Positions 8,712 to 17,785 of a stretch of DNA of 64,000 nt are shown here, piece after piece; positions within the stretch are counted from its first letter, which is position 1, and every line of letters begins with the position of its first letter. The notes below the pieces were generated by a model. The model worked only from the letters and a program-made list of their open reading frames with translations, ran no database searches and was not told where the DNA came from. This stretch comes from Candidatus Binataceae bacterium. Lineage in GTDB: Bacteria > Desulfobacterota > Binatia > Binatales > Binataceae. The stretch is from positions 42,499 to 106,498 of the forward strand of contig DATJMX010000037.1 of NCBI GenBank assembly GCA_035508495.1, in the 5' to 3' direction. Made by a program: the position numbers and the translations under genes.

Positions 8712-9812
8712 TCAACGGCCGGCGGCTACGTTGTGTTGCTCGCCAGTGTCGCGCTGGATATGCGGCAACACCTTGGTCGCGAACAGCTTCATGCTGCGTT
8801 GTGCCACTTCCAGCGGCATCCCGCCATACTTGAAGAAGCCGACGAATTCGGCAGCGTCCATCGTCGCGGAGATCTCGCGTAGCGATTCGATCACTTTTTC
8901 CGGCGTGCCAAAGACCTGCGTCCTGGTGAACATCTCGCGGAACGAGGTCGCGCTCTTCTTGGTCGCGTCGGCCATCCGCGCGTGGAACTCGTAGCCCTTG
9001 GCGCCGCGGAAATGCTCGGGCTCGTCGTATTCATAATGAGCGACGGCGGTGTCGGAGTAGTTGCCGATCCATTGCTCGGCGGCTTCGTTGGCTTCGCGCT
9101 CAGTCTCCGCGCAGTAGAAGAATGTCGACACGACAGGGCGCTTCGCCCTGTGGCCGAACTTCGCGCACGACTCCTTGAAATGATCGTAGTCCTTTTTGTG
9201 CTCGATCCACGGCTTCTGCGGGATCACCAGCATCCCCATACCCTGGCGCGCCATGATATCGCCGGTTTCGGGCGAGATGATCGCGCCGTAGAAACGCTCG
9301 GTCAGATCCTTGCGCCGCGGATGAGGCCGGATGCTCATGTCGGGAATCTGGTAGTACTTGCCGTCGTAGGAAAAACGCTCCTGCGTCAGCGCCATCCGCA
9401 CGATTTCGGCGGCTTCGCTGAAGCGCTCGCGCGATTCGCTCATCGGCACGCGGAATCCGTTATACTCGATCCGTCCGGCGCCGCGGCCGAAACCAAGAGT
9501 CAACTCGCGATTGCCGCAATACATATCGAGCATCGCAACCTGCTCGGCGACGCGCACTGGATCGTGCCACGGCAACACCACGACCATCGAGCCAAGCCCG
9601 ACGCGTTTCGTCCGCCCCGCCATATAAGTGAGGAACTGCAGCACGTCGGGAAGCATCGTGTACGGCGAGAAGTGATGCTCGACGCCCCATAGCGAATCGA
9701 AGCCGAGCGGCTCGACCATATCCGCCAGCGCGAGGTCCTCCTCGTATATCTGCCAGTCGGGTTTTTCGCCACGGAAGTAGTTCTGAAAAATGATCGATGC
9801 TCCGAGCTTCAT
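8712..9812 (-). CDS. LLM-class (luciferase-like) flavin-dependent oxidoreductase
   Basis: The product from ATG 9812 is 366 residues and starts MKLGASIIFQNY. A longer open frame upstream (to 9917) lacks homology and overlaps the P450 gene, whereas ATG 9812 has GGAGGG six bases upstream. Features are those of bacterial luciferase-like TIM barrels: LGFDSLWGVEHHF near residue 45, a SMVVVLPWHDPVRVAEQ segment near residue 85, and a GRGAGRIEYNGF loop near 115 typical of flavin binding. The family carries out FMN- or F420-linked monooxygenation or dehydrogenation. It lies between P450 and D-aminoacylase-like genes with gaps of 25 and 10 bases, so it is an operon member. FMN versus F420 cannot be decided here. 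Confidence 0.88.
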   Translation of the reverse strand: MKLGASIIFQNYFRGEKPDWQIYEEDLALADMVEPLGFDSLWGVEHHFSPYTMLPDVLQFLTYMAGRTKRVGLGSMVVVLPWHDPVRVAEQVAMLDMYCGNRELTLGFGRGAGRIEYNGFRVPMSESRERFSEAAEIVRMALTQERFSYDGKYYQIPDMSIRPHPRRKDLTERFYGAIISPETGDIMARQGMGMLVIPQKPWIEHKKDYDHFKESCAKFGHRAKRPVVSTFFYCAETEREANEAAEQWIGNYSDTAVAHYEYDEPEHFRGAKGYEFHARMADATKKSATSFREMFTRTQVFGTPEKVIESLREISATMDAAEFVGFFKYGGMPLEVAQRSMKLFATKVLPHIQRDTGEQHNVAAGR

Positions 9813-9837
9813 AGTGAACCCTCCGTTGAAATGACAA

Positions 9838-11082
9838 TCACGCAGCATTCTGCGACTCGGCGAACCGCACCGGCATGTGCTTGATACCAGCGAGGAAGTT
9901 CGAGCGCAGGCGTTCAACTCTGCCCGTAATTCGAATTTGCCTGAGGCGCGGCAGGAGTTCTTGCAGCGTCAGCCGCAATTCGAGCCGCGCGAGATGCGCG
10001 CCGCCGCAAAAATGCTCTCCCTTGCTGAATGCGATGTGCTCGTTGGGCGTGCGCCTCAGATCAAAATTGTATGGATCCTTGAAGACTGCTTCGTCGCGAT
10101 TGGCCGATGGAAACCACAGCGCCACGCGATCTCCCACATGGATCGCTTTACCGCCGAGCTCGGTGTCGGCCGTTGCGACCCGAGCGAAATGCGTCACAGG
10201 ACTCGCCCAACGCAGAATCTCCTCGATCGCTGTGGGCATGATCTCAGGATGCTCGAGCAGGAGATCCATCTGCTGCGGATGTTCGATCAAGGCGAGCAGG
10301 CCAGCTGAAATCGCATTGCGGGTCGTCTCGAGGCCCGCGCCGACATAGAGCAAGCCGTTGTGTGCGAGCTCGGTGCGCGAGAGCGGACGGCCGTTGATCG
10401 TCGCGTTGCCGAGGACGCTCAGCAGGTCTTCGCCGTCGCCGCCGCGTCGCTCGAGCGCGGCCTGAACGCAGTAGAGGCCGATACTGCGCGAGCCGACCTG
10501 CCGCGTGTCGAGGGCAGATCCCGAATCGACCTGGTACTCAGGATCCTCGTTGCCGGCCACCATGTTTCCCCACTTGAACATGTCGGGCCAGTCTTGGCGT
10601 GGGATACCCATGATCTCGCAGATGAATGCCATCGGCATCCGCGCTGCGACATCGACCACGAAATCGCATTGGCCGCTCGCCATCGCTTCTTCGATGATCT
10701 CGCGCACAAGTTGCGGACCCGGAGCTTCGAAGCGTCCGACTGCGCGCGGCAGCAGCAAGCGATTGAACGCGCGGCGCATCGCACCGTGTAGCGGAGGATC
10801 GGTCATCAGCATCATCTCGCCCGCGCCGAGCATCTGGGGCGTGACCTGCTCCATCTCGGGACTCGACGGCAGGCCGATCAGGTAGGCGGAGCTGAAAAGA
10901 TTCGGCTCGCTGACGACCGCGATGATGTCGTCGTAGCGTGTGACTGACCAGAACGGTTTACCCGACCCTTGCGTCCAGTGGACGGGGTCGGTTTGACGCA
11001 ACTCCTTCCACAGGGGATGAGGATCGTGATCGATGAAGAAGCCGGGATCGCTCAAAGCCTCATCGATAAAGTGATGGTCCAT
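9838..11082 (-). CDS. Cytochrome P450
   Basis: From ATG 11082 the product is 414 residues, normal for a soluble bacterial P450. The longer frame to 11730 runs through the divergent regulator and is not coding. The I-helix oxygen-activation motif is GAGLETT (near residue 235), the K-helix ExxR is EEILRW, and the heme loop FSKGEHFCGG places the thiolate at about Cys359. The family hydroxylates hydrophobic substrates with electrons from a ferredoxin or flavodoxin; no redox partner gene is adjacent. It is first in the four-gene minus-strand operon, and the divergent MarR gene 200 bases away is the obvious candidate regulator. A weak GAGG-type ribosome site precedes the start. Substrate unknown. 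Confidence 0.93.
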   Translation of the reverse strand: MDHHFIDEALSDPGFFIDHDPHPLWKELRQTDPVHWTQGSGKPFWSVTRYDDIIAVVSEPNLFSSAYLIGLPSSPEMEQVTPQMLGAGEMMLMTDPPLHGAMRRAFNRLLLPRAVGRFEAPGPQLVREIIEEAMASGQCDFVVDVAARMPMAFICEIMGIPRQDWPDMFKWGNMVAGNEDPEYQVDSGSALDTRQVGSRSIGLYCVQAALERRGGDGEDLLSVLGNATINGRPLSRTELAHNGLLYVGAGLETTRNAISAGLLALIEHPQQMDLLLEHPEIMPTAIEEILRWASPVTHFARVATADTELGGKAIHVGDRVALWFPSANRDEAVFKDPYNFDLRRTPNEHIAFSKGEHFCGGAHLARLELRLTLQELLPRLRQIRITGRVERLRSNFLAGIKHMPVRFAESQNAA

Positions 11083-11258
11083 CGACAATCCTCGTTGGCG
11101 AACCTCGAAGGCGCGGGCCTCGGTTAATACTTGCCTGGCTAAATTGTTTGATCGTGCAACGATTGTGTGAAACATAGCTCCGGGGGTGTTCCGACGGCAA
11201 GCCTGCCGCGACCGGCTCGAAGTTTCGAAAGATACGCGCAATCGTGCGGTCGAAGTCA

Positions 11259-11264
11259 TATAAT
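11259..11264 (+). promoter_or_regulatory. Candidate -10 box for the MarR regulator gene
   Basis: TATAAT occurs 20 bases upstream of the regulator's GTG. Seventeen bases further upstream the -35 position reads GCGCAA, a poor match, so the promoter could depend on an activator or be autoregulated. A short inverted repeat (TTCGAA-like, around 11224-11230) lies upstream in the same 200-base divergent spacer and may be an operator. Evidence is pattern only. Confidence 0.35.
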
Positions 11265-11283
11265 CACGGGACATTATTAGAGG

Positions 11284-11934
11284 GTGGTACTGAACATTCT
11301 CAAAACGAAACGTAAATCCAATTCGACGGAATCGGCCGGCAAGGCCGCCGCGAAATCGCCAAAGTCTCAACTTGAAGCCAACGCAGCCGAGCTGCTGGAG
11401 ATTCTTTATTTCGTCCACGATAAGGGAATCTCTGCGATCGGCGCGGCGATGCGCGGGCAGCTCTCGCGGACCCAGGCCAGTATCCTGTGGCTGATTCGCT
11501 CGGAAGGCGGCACTTCGCGCAGCATGCTGCGCAAGGACGTCGCCAAGCGGCTGCACAACTGGTTCGATCTCGGCAGCCCCGCGATCACGATCGCATTGCA
11601 GACGCTGGCGGAGCCGCCGCTTCGATTCGTGCGGATTGTCGGCAGCGCCGACTCGGGCCGTGAGAAGAAAGTCATCCTGACGCCGAAGGGCGAGCGGTAC
11701 ATCCTCTCGATGGCGGAGCGGGGGCAGCACCTGGTGCGGGAATTAATCTCGGACCTCGAGAAATCGCTGTCGCCCGACGAGATCGAGGCCGGATTCGAAT
11801 TCCTGCGCGCCTCGGTTTCGTTTTTTCAGCGTATTCACCCAGTCCACGGAGTGGACGCGAGAAATGTCGCGGCGACTAATGGCTCAGATCTTGAGATTGG
11901 ACCGCAGAGGCTGAGCTTGGCGAAGATTGAATAG
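11284..11934 (+). CDS. MarR-like winged-helix transcriptional regulator
   Basis: A 216-residue protein. After a lysine-rich, low-complexity N-terminus of about 25 residues, the middle shows a MarR-type winged helix-turn-helix: LSRTQASILWLIRSEGG, a recognition-helix region with SPAITIALQTL, and a wing around EKKVILTPKGERY. A dimerisation helix pair follows (residues about 150-190). The start is the GTG at 11284; the spacing from AGAGG is too short, so initiation slightly downstream is possible. It is divergent from the P450 operon and 34 bases upstream of an amidohydrolase-2 gene with which it probably forms an operon. Likely role: ligand-responsive repressor of both transcripts (inference from arrangement). 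Confidence 0.75.
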   Translation: MVLNILKTKRKSNSTESAGKAAAKSPKSQLEANAAELLEILYFVHDKGISAIGAAMRGQLSRTQASILWLIRSEGGTSRSMLRKDVAKRLHNWFDLGSPAITIALQTLAEPPLRFVRIVGSADSGREKKVILTPKGERYILSMAERGQHLVRELISDLEKSLSPDEIEAGFEFLRASVSFFQRIHPVHGVDARNVAATNGSDLEIGPQRLSLAKIE

Positions 11935-11968
11935 CTGAACCTTTTTTGCGGCAGGCGGGAGGTTAGTC

Positions 11969-13156
11969 ATGCGCGGCTACACCATTATCGATGCGGATAC
12001 TCACGTCACCGAAACGCCCGAGGTGTGGACGAGTCGCGCGCCCGCCGCGATGCGCGATCGGGTGCCGCGCATTGAAACCTCGCCGAAGGGCACGCAGCGC
12101 TGGGTGCTCGGCGATAGTAAAGCTTTCCTTGCGACTCCCGGGATGACCGCAACCGCAGGGCGCGGCAGTTTCAAGAATCCGCCGCGCAGCTACGAGGAGA
12201 TGCATCCGGGTGCTTACGATCCCAAGGCTCGCCTGAAATACATGGACGAGATGGGCATCTGGGCGATGGTGATGTATCCGAACGTGGGCGGCTTCGGCGC
12301 GCAGCAATTCCTCAAACTCAACGATCCTGAGTTGATGCTGACGTGCGTGCGCATCTACAACGATTGGCAGACCGAATGGGCGTCGGCCGACTCGCGGCGC
12401 CTGCTGCCGATTACCTCGATTCCATTCTGGGACGTGAAAGCCGCGGCCGAAGAGGTGCGCCGCTGCGCGAAGATGGGCCATCGCGGAATTCTCTTCACCG
12501 GTGACCCGCAATACTTCGATCAGCCGCTGCTCGGCGACCCGCATTGGAACCCGCTATGGGAGATCGCGTGCGATCTCGACCTGCCGATCAGTTTTCACGT
12601 CGGCTCGGGCGACATGTCGGAGGGACTGCTCAAAAATCGCGTATCGTCATACGGACTCGCGCCCGCGTTCACCGCGCTTGCGATCGACATCCTGCTGCAA
12701 AACGGCCGCCAGGTGAGCGACCTCATCATGTCGGGCGTGCTCAATCGTTATCCGGCGATCAAGTTCGTGTCGGTGGAAAGCGGTATCGGATGGATTCCGT
12801 TCATGCTCGAGGCAATGGACTATCAGTTCATCGGCAATGCCGTTCGCGAGGAGCGTCCCGAGTTCAAGCTGATGCCATCGGAGTACTTCGTGCGCAACGT
12901 GTACGCCTGCTACTGGTTCGAGCAGGTCGCGCCGCGCCGGCTGATCGACAAAATTGGAGCTGACAACGTGATGTTCGAGACTGACTTCCCGCATCCGACT
13001 TCGCTCTACGGCCAAGAGGTGCACGATCGGATCAGGGACGGACTTTCCGACTGCGAGGATTCGGTGCGCCGAAAGATCCTCTGGGACAATGCGCAGAAGC
13101 TGTACAAGGTCGCATCTCCCAGCGCAGCCGACGAAGCGAAGCGATCAAGCGTTTGA
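11969..13156 (+). CDS. Amidohydrolase-2 (PF04909) family protein
   Basis: A 395-residue protein with the N-terminal DADTHVTE metal motif, SFHVGSGD in the middle (metal His) and ETDFPHPTS near residue 345 (catalytic Asp/His). It is the same superfamily as 5869-6990 but with clearly different surrounding sequence, so the two are old paralogues rather than a recent duplicate. ATG 11969 is preceded by GGGAGG at good spacing. It lies downstream of the MarR regulator on the same strand. Likely a decarboxylase or hydrolase in the same catabolic pathway as the P450 operon; substrate not deducible from sequence. Confidence 0.9.
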   Translation: MRGYTIIDADTHVTETPEVWTSRAPAAMRDRVPRIETSPKGTQRWVLGDSKAFLATPGMTATAGRGSFKNPPRSYEEMHPGAYDPKARLKYMDEMGIWAMVMYPNVGGFGAQQFLKLNDPELMLTCVRIYNDWQTEWASADSRRLLPITSIPFWDVKAAAEEVRRCAKMGHRGILFTGDPQYFDQPLLGDPHWNPLWEIACDLDLPISFHVGSGDMSEGLLKNRVSSYGLAPAFTALAIDILLQNGRQVSDLIMSGVLNRYPAIKFVSVESGIGWIPFMLEAMDYQFIGNAVREERPEFKLMPSEYFVRNVYACYWFEQVAPRRLIDKIGADNVMFETDFPHPTSLYGQEVHDRIRDGLSDCEDSVRRKILWDNAQKLYKVASPSAADEAKRSSV

Positions 13157-13166
13157 GATCGCGATA

Positions 13167-14252
13167 CTACCGGCTCTTGGGCGGCAATGATTCGAACCAC
13201 GGCAGCACCATGCGCTCGTTGATCGAGTAGGGATACGCATGTCCCCAATCAGGTAGTTCTTCGTAGGTTGCCGGATAGCCAACCGCCTTGAAGAGATCGA
13301 ACGCCTGGCGTGCGAACGCGACTGGAAAGATGAAATCCTGGGCGCCGTGAATCATCAGTATCGGCGTATCCTTGCCGCGGTTTTGCCGCAGCAAGGAATC
13401 AAGCACCGGATGCAGCACGCCGGCAACCGGAGCCAGGCCGCGAAACAGCTGCGCGTTTTCGAATCCGAAAATAAATGTGAAGATTCCGCCGTCGGATAAG
13501 CCCGTCAGATAAATTCGAGCGCGATCGATCGAATACTCATTTGTGACTTGATCGAGCATCCGCAGGATCGACTGACTATCTAAACTCGGAATGCTCATGT
13601 CCCACGTGACGTCCCATGACTTCGGTGCGAGTACCGCGTAGCCGCGGCTTCGCGCCGGGCGCAGCCACGTCCAGATATACTCGTTGCCCTGACCGTAGCC
13701 GCCGTGGAGCGCGACGATCAGCGGCAGCGGTTTCGATTTCGAATAGTCTTCGGGAATGTAGAGCGAGTAGTCAGAGCGCTCGTCGTTGCGCTTGCGATGG
13801 ATAAAACCGCGAGCCAGGCCGTCCGCAGACGCATGCACTGGCGCGTTCGCTCCGGGCGTCAGGAAATGTGCCGCGAGAATCGGCAACCGCTCGCCCAAAT
13901 CGAATATCTTGTATAGCCCGCGGCAGAATGCGGCCCGCGAGTGCAGGTAGATAAGCGTCCATTCGCGTCCCGGCGTCGTCATGAAGAGCTGATAGGCTTT
14001 TGCAAGCTCGCCAATCGCGGCGCATAGCATCTCGTGCGTTCCCGTGAGATCGGGGGGTGGCGTCATCTGTACGAAGTTCGAATCGAATCGCCGAAACGTG
14101 TCACCAGTTGCGCTGACGAGACGGGCCTGGCACTGAGGAAGAACGCCGGGCCGAATCTCTTCCTGGATCGATTCGAAGGTCCCGACGAATTCGAGAATTT
14201 CTGTTTGAAGTTCCGTCAGCCGCTGTGTGTAGTCACGATCTTGATTCGCCAT
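13167..14252 (-). CDS. Alpha/beta hydrolase, PHB-depolymerase/feruloyl-esterase (LpqC-like) type
   Basis: From ATG 14252 (GAGGGA six bases upstream) the product is 361 residues. The first 150 residues are helical and unlike the esterase family. The rest is a PHB-depolymerase/LpqC-like alpha/beta hydrolase with the oxyanion region LIVALHGGYGQG (near 200), nucleophile elbow GLSDGG (near 270), the acid Asp in HGAQDFIFP (near 325) and the His in WGHAYP (near 345), so the triad is complete. No signal peptide is visible, which suggests a cytoplasmic enzyme acting on a polar ester. It converges on the amidohydrolase gene ten bases away and is divergent from the large ATPase gene. Confidence 0.82.
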   Translation of the reverse strand: MANQDRDYTQRLTELQTEILEFVGTFESIQEEIRPGVLPQCQARLVSATGDTFRRFDSNFVQMTPPPDLTGTHEMLCAAIGELAKAYQLFMTTPGREWTLIYLHSRAAFCRGLYKIFDLGERLPILAAHFLTPGANAPVHASADGLARGFIHRKRNDERSDYSLYIPEDYSKSKPLPLIVALHGGYGQGNEYIWTWLRPARSRGYAVLAPKSWDVTWDMSIPSLDSQSILRMLDQVTNEYSIDRARIYLTGLSDGGIFTFIFGFENAQLFRGLAPVAGVLHPVLDSLLRQNRGKDTPILMIHGAQDFIFPVAFARQAFDLFKAVGYPATYEELPDWGHAYPYSINERMVLPWFESLPPKSR

Positions 14253-14449
14253 CTGATTCCCTCGCCAGTTACGAGAGACGCTCGAGGTTGCGTGCAATCC
14301 TTGAGAACACTCTCCGGGTCCGACCACTCAAAATCGCTCTGTTCCGGCCTCAAGCGATAGAACTTGTACATTCGGTAGCAAAACGTGTAGCAATTCGTAG
14401 CGCCAAACCAGCGCGGCGTACAGCCTCGAAGGAGGGCCTGGCTCGCGAG

Positions 14450-17400
14450 ATGGATCAATCAGCTCTACCGGAGCGGGGCGTCGCCGCGGCTAATTTCATC
14501 GGGCGAGCGCGGGAGCTGACGGAGTTGGGAGCCGGCCTCGACGATGCGATCGAGGGGCGCGGGCGCCTTTTCTTGCTGGCCGGCGAGCCGGGAATCGGCA
14601 AGACGAGGCTGGCCGACAGATTTGCTCGTCTGGCAACCGCGCGGGGCTTCCAGGTGGTCTGGGGCAGATGTTGGGAGGGCGAGGGCGCGCCGGCCTATTG
14701 GCCGATAATCCAGGTGATTCGCGCCTGTATCGAGGGCCGCGATGCCGGGCAACTGGAAGTACTGTTAGGTCCAGGCACAAGGGAAATCAGCCGGTTAATT
14801 CCGGAATTGCGGCCTGCACGCCCGTCGCCGGACGATAGCCGGATCATGTCTGACCAGGAGTCGGCGCGATTCCGTTTGTTCAGCTCGGTTGCGACCTTCC
14901 TGAAGAATGTCGCGCGTGCCGAGCCTCTGCTGATCATCGTTGACGATCTCCACGATGCCGACCAGCCCTCACTGCATTTGCTGCGCTTCATCGCGCGTGA
15001 AATTAAACGCACGCGCATCGCGATGATCGTCACTTATCGCGACGCCGAAATCAGACAGTCGCCGGAGCTGGCACGACTGGCCGGTGCGTTGATTCGCGAG
15101 GGTCTTACGATTCCGCTCGCCGGACTCAGCCAAGACGAGGTCGGTCGGTTCATCGAGCGCACCGCAGGACAGAAAGCCAGGGACACGCTGATCACAGAGC
15201 TGTACAGAGTCTCAGGCGGGAGCCCGCTGTTCGTCGAAGGCGTTGTCCGGCTGCTGGTCGCGGAAGGTAAAATTGATAGCAGCACCGCCTCCTTCGAAAT
15301 TCCCGATGGTGTGCGGGAATCGATTCGCCGCCGACTCGCCGCCCTTTCCACCGAAACGAATTCGACCCTGTCGATCGCGTCGGTCATCGGCAACGATTTC
15401 AAAGCCCGATTGCTCGAGGCCTTGCCAGGTCTTTCAGCCGAGCAGATCGTGGAACGGATGGACGAGGCCGCGCGTTTTGGAATCGTCACGGGCGGGAGCG
15501 CGCCGCATTGGCAATATCGATTTTCTCATGCCCTGGTTCGCGAGGTGCTCTACAAGGATCTGCCGGCCAAGCGTCGTATCGAGCTGCACGGCGAGATTGG
15601 CGCGGCGATCGAAAATATCTATCACGACGACCTGAATCCGTATCACGCGGCGCTAGCACATCACTTCAGCGCGGCAGGCTTCACCGAAAAAGCGATCGAA
15701 CATTCTCTGGGTGCGGGCGCGGCGGCGTCAGCGGTCTTCGCCTATCAGGAGGCCAGGGCGCATTGGGAAAGAGCGCTCAACCTTATGCAAGGAGAATTCG
15801 GCAGCCCGCCGCGCCGTGCGTCTCTTTTGCACCAGCTCGCGGGTCTTTGCTTCATGATCGATTACAGCGCGGCGATCCGTTACGCGGAAGCGACGCTTGC
15901 CCTGTATCGAACCCTCGGCGATGAAGCCCGAGTCGCAGAATGGCATGCGCGGCTGGGCATTTATTACGCCGTACCCTATGCGGACACCTCAGACGTCTGC
16001 CGGGCTCGCGAGCACTTTCGCAAAGCCAGGGAGAGTCTCGCCGGCGGACCCGAGGGGCTCACCTTGGCGCGCGTGTACACCGGGATCATGCAGACCGCGT
16101 TCGTCAGCAGACGCACCGAAGAAGGGTTAGCGGCAGGAAAGCTGGCGATGGAAATCGCGCAACGATTTAACGACGACGCGCAATGGGCAAATTCGGCCCT
16201 ACAGTATTCATTGCACCTTGTGGAGAGCGGGCGATTGGCCGAAAGTCACGCGCTGCAGGAGCAAGCCTGGCAAAAGATCGATCATCTGAACATTGGACGC
16301 CTGGCCTTTCTCGCGGCCTGGATCGAGGGAAGTTGCCATCTCTTTTTGCTCGACATCCCCGAAGCTGCACGATGCTTTGAGCACGAGCTTAGCAAGCCGC
16401 GCATCGAGCCATTCCGAGCGGTGCTGGCAGGCCTCTATGCCAACCTGCTCGCGCGGAGCGGCGGTGTGGTCGGCGCTCAGAGCCTGGCGACAGAAGCTGT
16501 GCCTGCGCAGCATCGGGCGGACATTCTCTTTCTTGAAGGAAGATGGGACGAAGCAACGACGCTCCTCTCGGAAAAGAGGCCGAAATTGCGCAGCAGCGGC
16601 GACCTCAATTCGCTCGCGCGATGCCTGAACGTGGCCGCCGAAATTCATCACGTCAGCGGCAGGGAAAATGAAGCACTCGCAACTTTCGGGGAACTCCTTG
16701 CCACGGCCGATGGCGAATTACAACTTGCGCACGAGATGGCAGTGCGGCCCGTCTGCGCGGAGATACATGCGCGGCTGAATCACTTGGAAGCTGCCGCGCG
16801 CGAACTGGCGCGATGCCGACAGATCATGGCCGCAGGAGAGGATTGGCGGGGTTTGGAGGGTACCGTTATCCGCGCCGAGGCGGTTCTCGCGGCAGCTCAG
16901 GGAGGATTGAACGAGGCGGGAGCACGATTCGAGAAGGCCATCGAAATTTTCCGCCGATTTCGTGTGCCCTTCGAAGAAGTCGAAGCGCTGCTCTTGTGGG
17001 GGCAGGCGCTGGTTAGCGCCGGCGAGTGCGCCCAGGCCGGAGCAAAGTTCGATTCCGCGATCGCAATCTACCAGCGATGCGGCGCCGGCGATCGATGGAT
17101 CGAGCGTATCGAGGCGAGCAGAGTGGTGCTGAAAGCACCTCCGTCTTTGAACGCGAGCTTTTCGCAAGTCTCTCCCGCCGCGGACGAAGCTGAGTTTCGT
17201 CGTGAAGGTGACTACTGGACGATTGCCTTCGGCGGCAAAACCTTGCGCTTCAGGGATACGAAAGGCTTCCACTACATCGCGTATCTCCTGGCCCGTCCGG
17301 GTGAAGATCTACGCGCGCTCGACTTGGTCCTCCTTGTCGGTGGCGATTCACCTGACAAAATAGAAAGCGGCAAGACGCAAGACCTCGCTCGGTCCCAGAG

Positions 17401-17785
17401 CGTGACCAGCGACCTCGGCGATGCTGGTGAGGTGCTCGACGCGCAGGCCAAGTCCGCCTATCGGGCACGCCTCGCCCAACTCGAAGAAGAGCTGGAGGAC
17501 GCTCGCGAACTCGGCAATGAAGCCCGGGTTGAAAGCACCCAGCAAGAGATAGTGGCACTCGGCCGTGAACTCAAGCGAGCCGTAGGACTCTCCGGCCGCG
17601 ATCGGCGAGCGGCGTCCGGCCACGAGCGCGCGCGCATAGCAGTAACCCAAGCGATCCGATTTGCCCTCGGAAAGATCGCAAAGAATGACGCTGATTTGTC
17701 GAAGATGCTCACTTCGGCAATAAAGACCGGCACGTTCTGTTCGTACCGCCCGTCCGCCACCCCGGCGGTCCGCTGGCGCCTTTAG
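14450..17785 (+). CDS. Large AAA/STAND-like ATPase with TPR-like repeats (signal-transduction ATPase)
   Basis: The 1111-residue product (from ATG 14450) opens with a predicted-ATPase module: FIGRARELTEL, Walker A GEPGIGKTRL (near residue 50) and Walker B LLIIVDDLHDADQPS (near 165). About 600 residues of helical TPR-like repeats follow (roughly 430-900). A small C-terminal domain begins GDYWTIAFGGKTLRFRDTKG, a module often joined to such ATPases in place of a DNA-binding domain, and then a charged coiled-coil tail. No HTH or cyclase domain is visible, so it may act through partners. GGAGGG is 13 bases from the ATG, which is rather far; a start at an upstream non-ATG codon is possible. The frame extends to 14225 but that part overlaps the divergent hydrolase gene start. 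Confidence 0.8.
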   Translation: MDQSALPERGVAAANFIGRARELTELGAGLDDAIEGRGRLFLLAGEPGIGKTRLADRFARLATARGFQVVWGRCWEGEGAPAYWPIIQVIRACIEGRDAGQLEVLLGPGTREISRLIPELRPARPSPDDSRIMSDQESARFRLFSSVATFLKNVARAEPLLIIVDDLHDADQPSLHLLRFIAREIKRTRIAMIVTYRDAEIRQSPELARLAGALIREGLTIPLAGLSQDEVGRFIERTAGQKARDTLITELYRVSGGSPLFVEGVVRLLVAEGKIDSSTASFEIPDGVRESIRRRLAALSTETNSTLSIASVIGNDFKARLLEALPGLSAEQIVERMDEAARFGIVTGGSAPHWQYRFSHALVREVLYKDLPAKRRIELHGEIGAAIENIYHDDLNPYHAALAHHFSAAGFTEKAIEHSLGAGAAASAVFAYQEARAHWERALNLMQGEFGSPPRRASLLHQLAGLCFMIDYSAAIRYAEATLALYRTLGDEARVAEWHARLGIYYAVPYADTSDVCRAREHFRKARESLAGGPEGLTLARVYTGIMQTAFVSRRTEEGLAAGKLAMEIAQRFNDDAQWANSALQYSLHLVESGRLAESHALQEQAWQKIDHLNIGRLAFLAAWIEGSCHLFLLDIPEAARCFEHELSKPRIEPFRAVLAGLYANLLARSGGVVGAQSLATEAVPAQHRADILFLEGRWDEATTLLSEKRPKLRSSGDLNSLARCLNVAAEIHHVSGRENEALATFGELLATADGELQLAHEMAVRPVCAEIHARLNHLEAAARELARCRQIMAAGEDWRGLEGTVIRAEAVLAAAQGGLNEAGARFEKAIEIFRRFRVPFEEVEALLLWGQALVSAGECAQAGAKFDSAIAIYQRCGAGDRWIERIEASRVVLKAPPSLNASFSQVSPAADEAEFRREGDYWTIAFGGKTLRFRDTKGFHYIAYLLARPGEDLRALDLVLLVGGDSPDKIESGKTQDLARSQSVTSDLGDAGEVLDAQAKSAYRARLAQLEEELEDARELGNEARVESTQQEIVALGRELKRAVGLSGRDRRAASGHERARIAVTQAIRFALGKIAKNDADLSKMLTSAIKTGTFCSYRPSATPAVRWRL

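Noticed and set aside
11083..11730. 5' extension of the P450 frame through the divergent regulator
   Set aside because: No P450 homology, overlaps the MarR gene; the ATG at 11082 gives a normal length.
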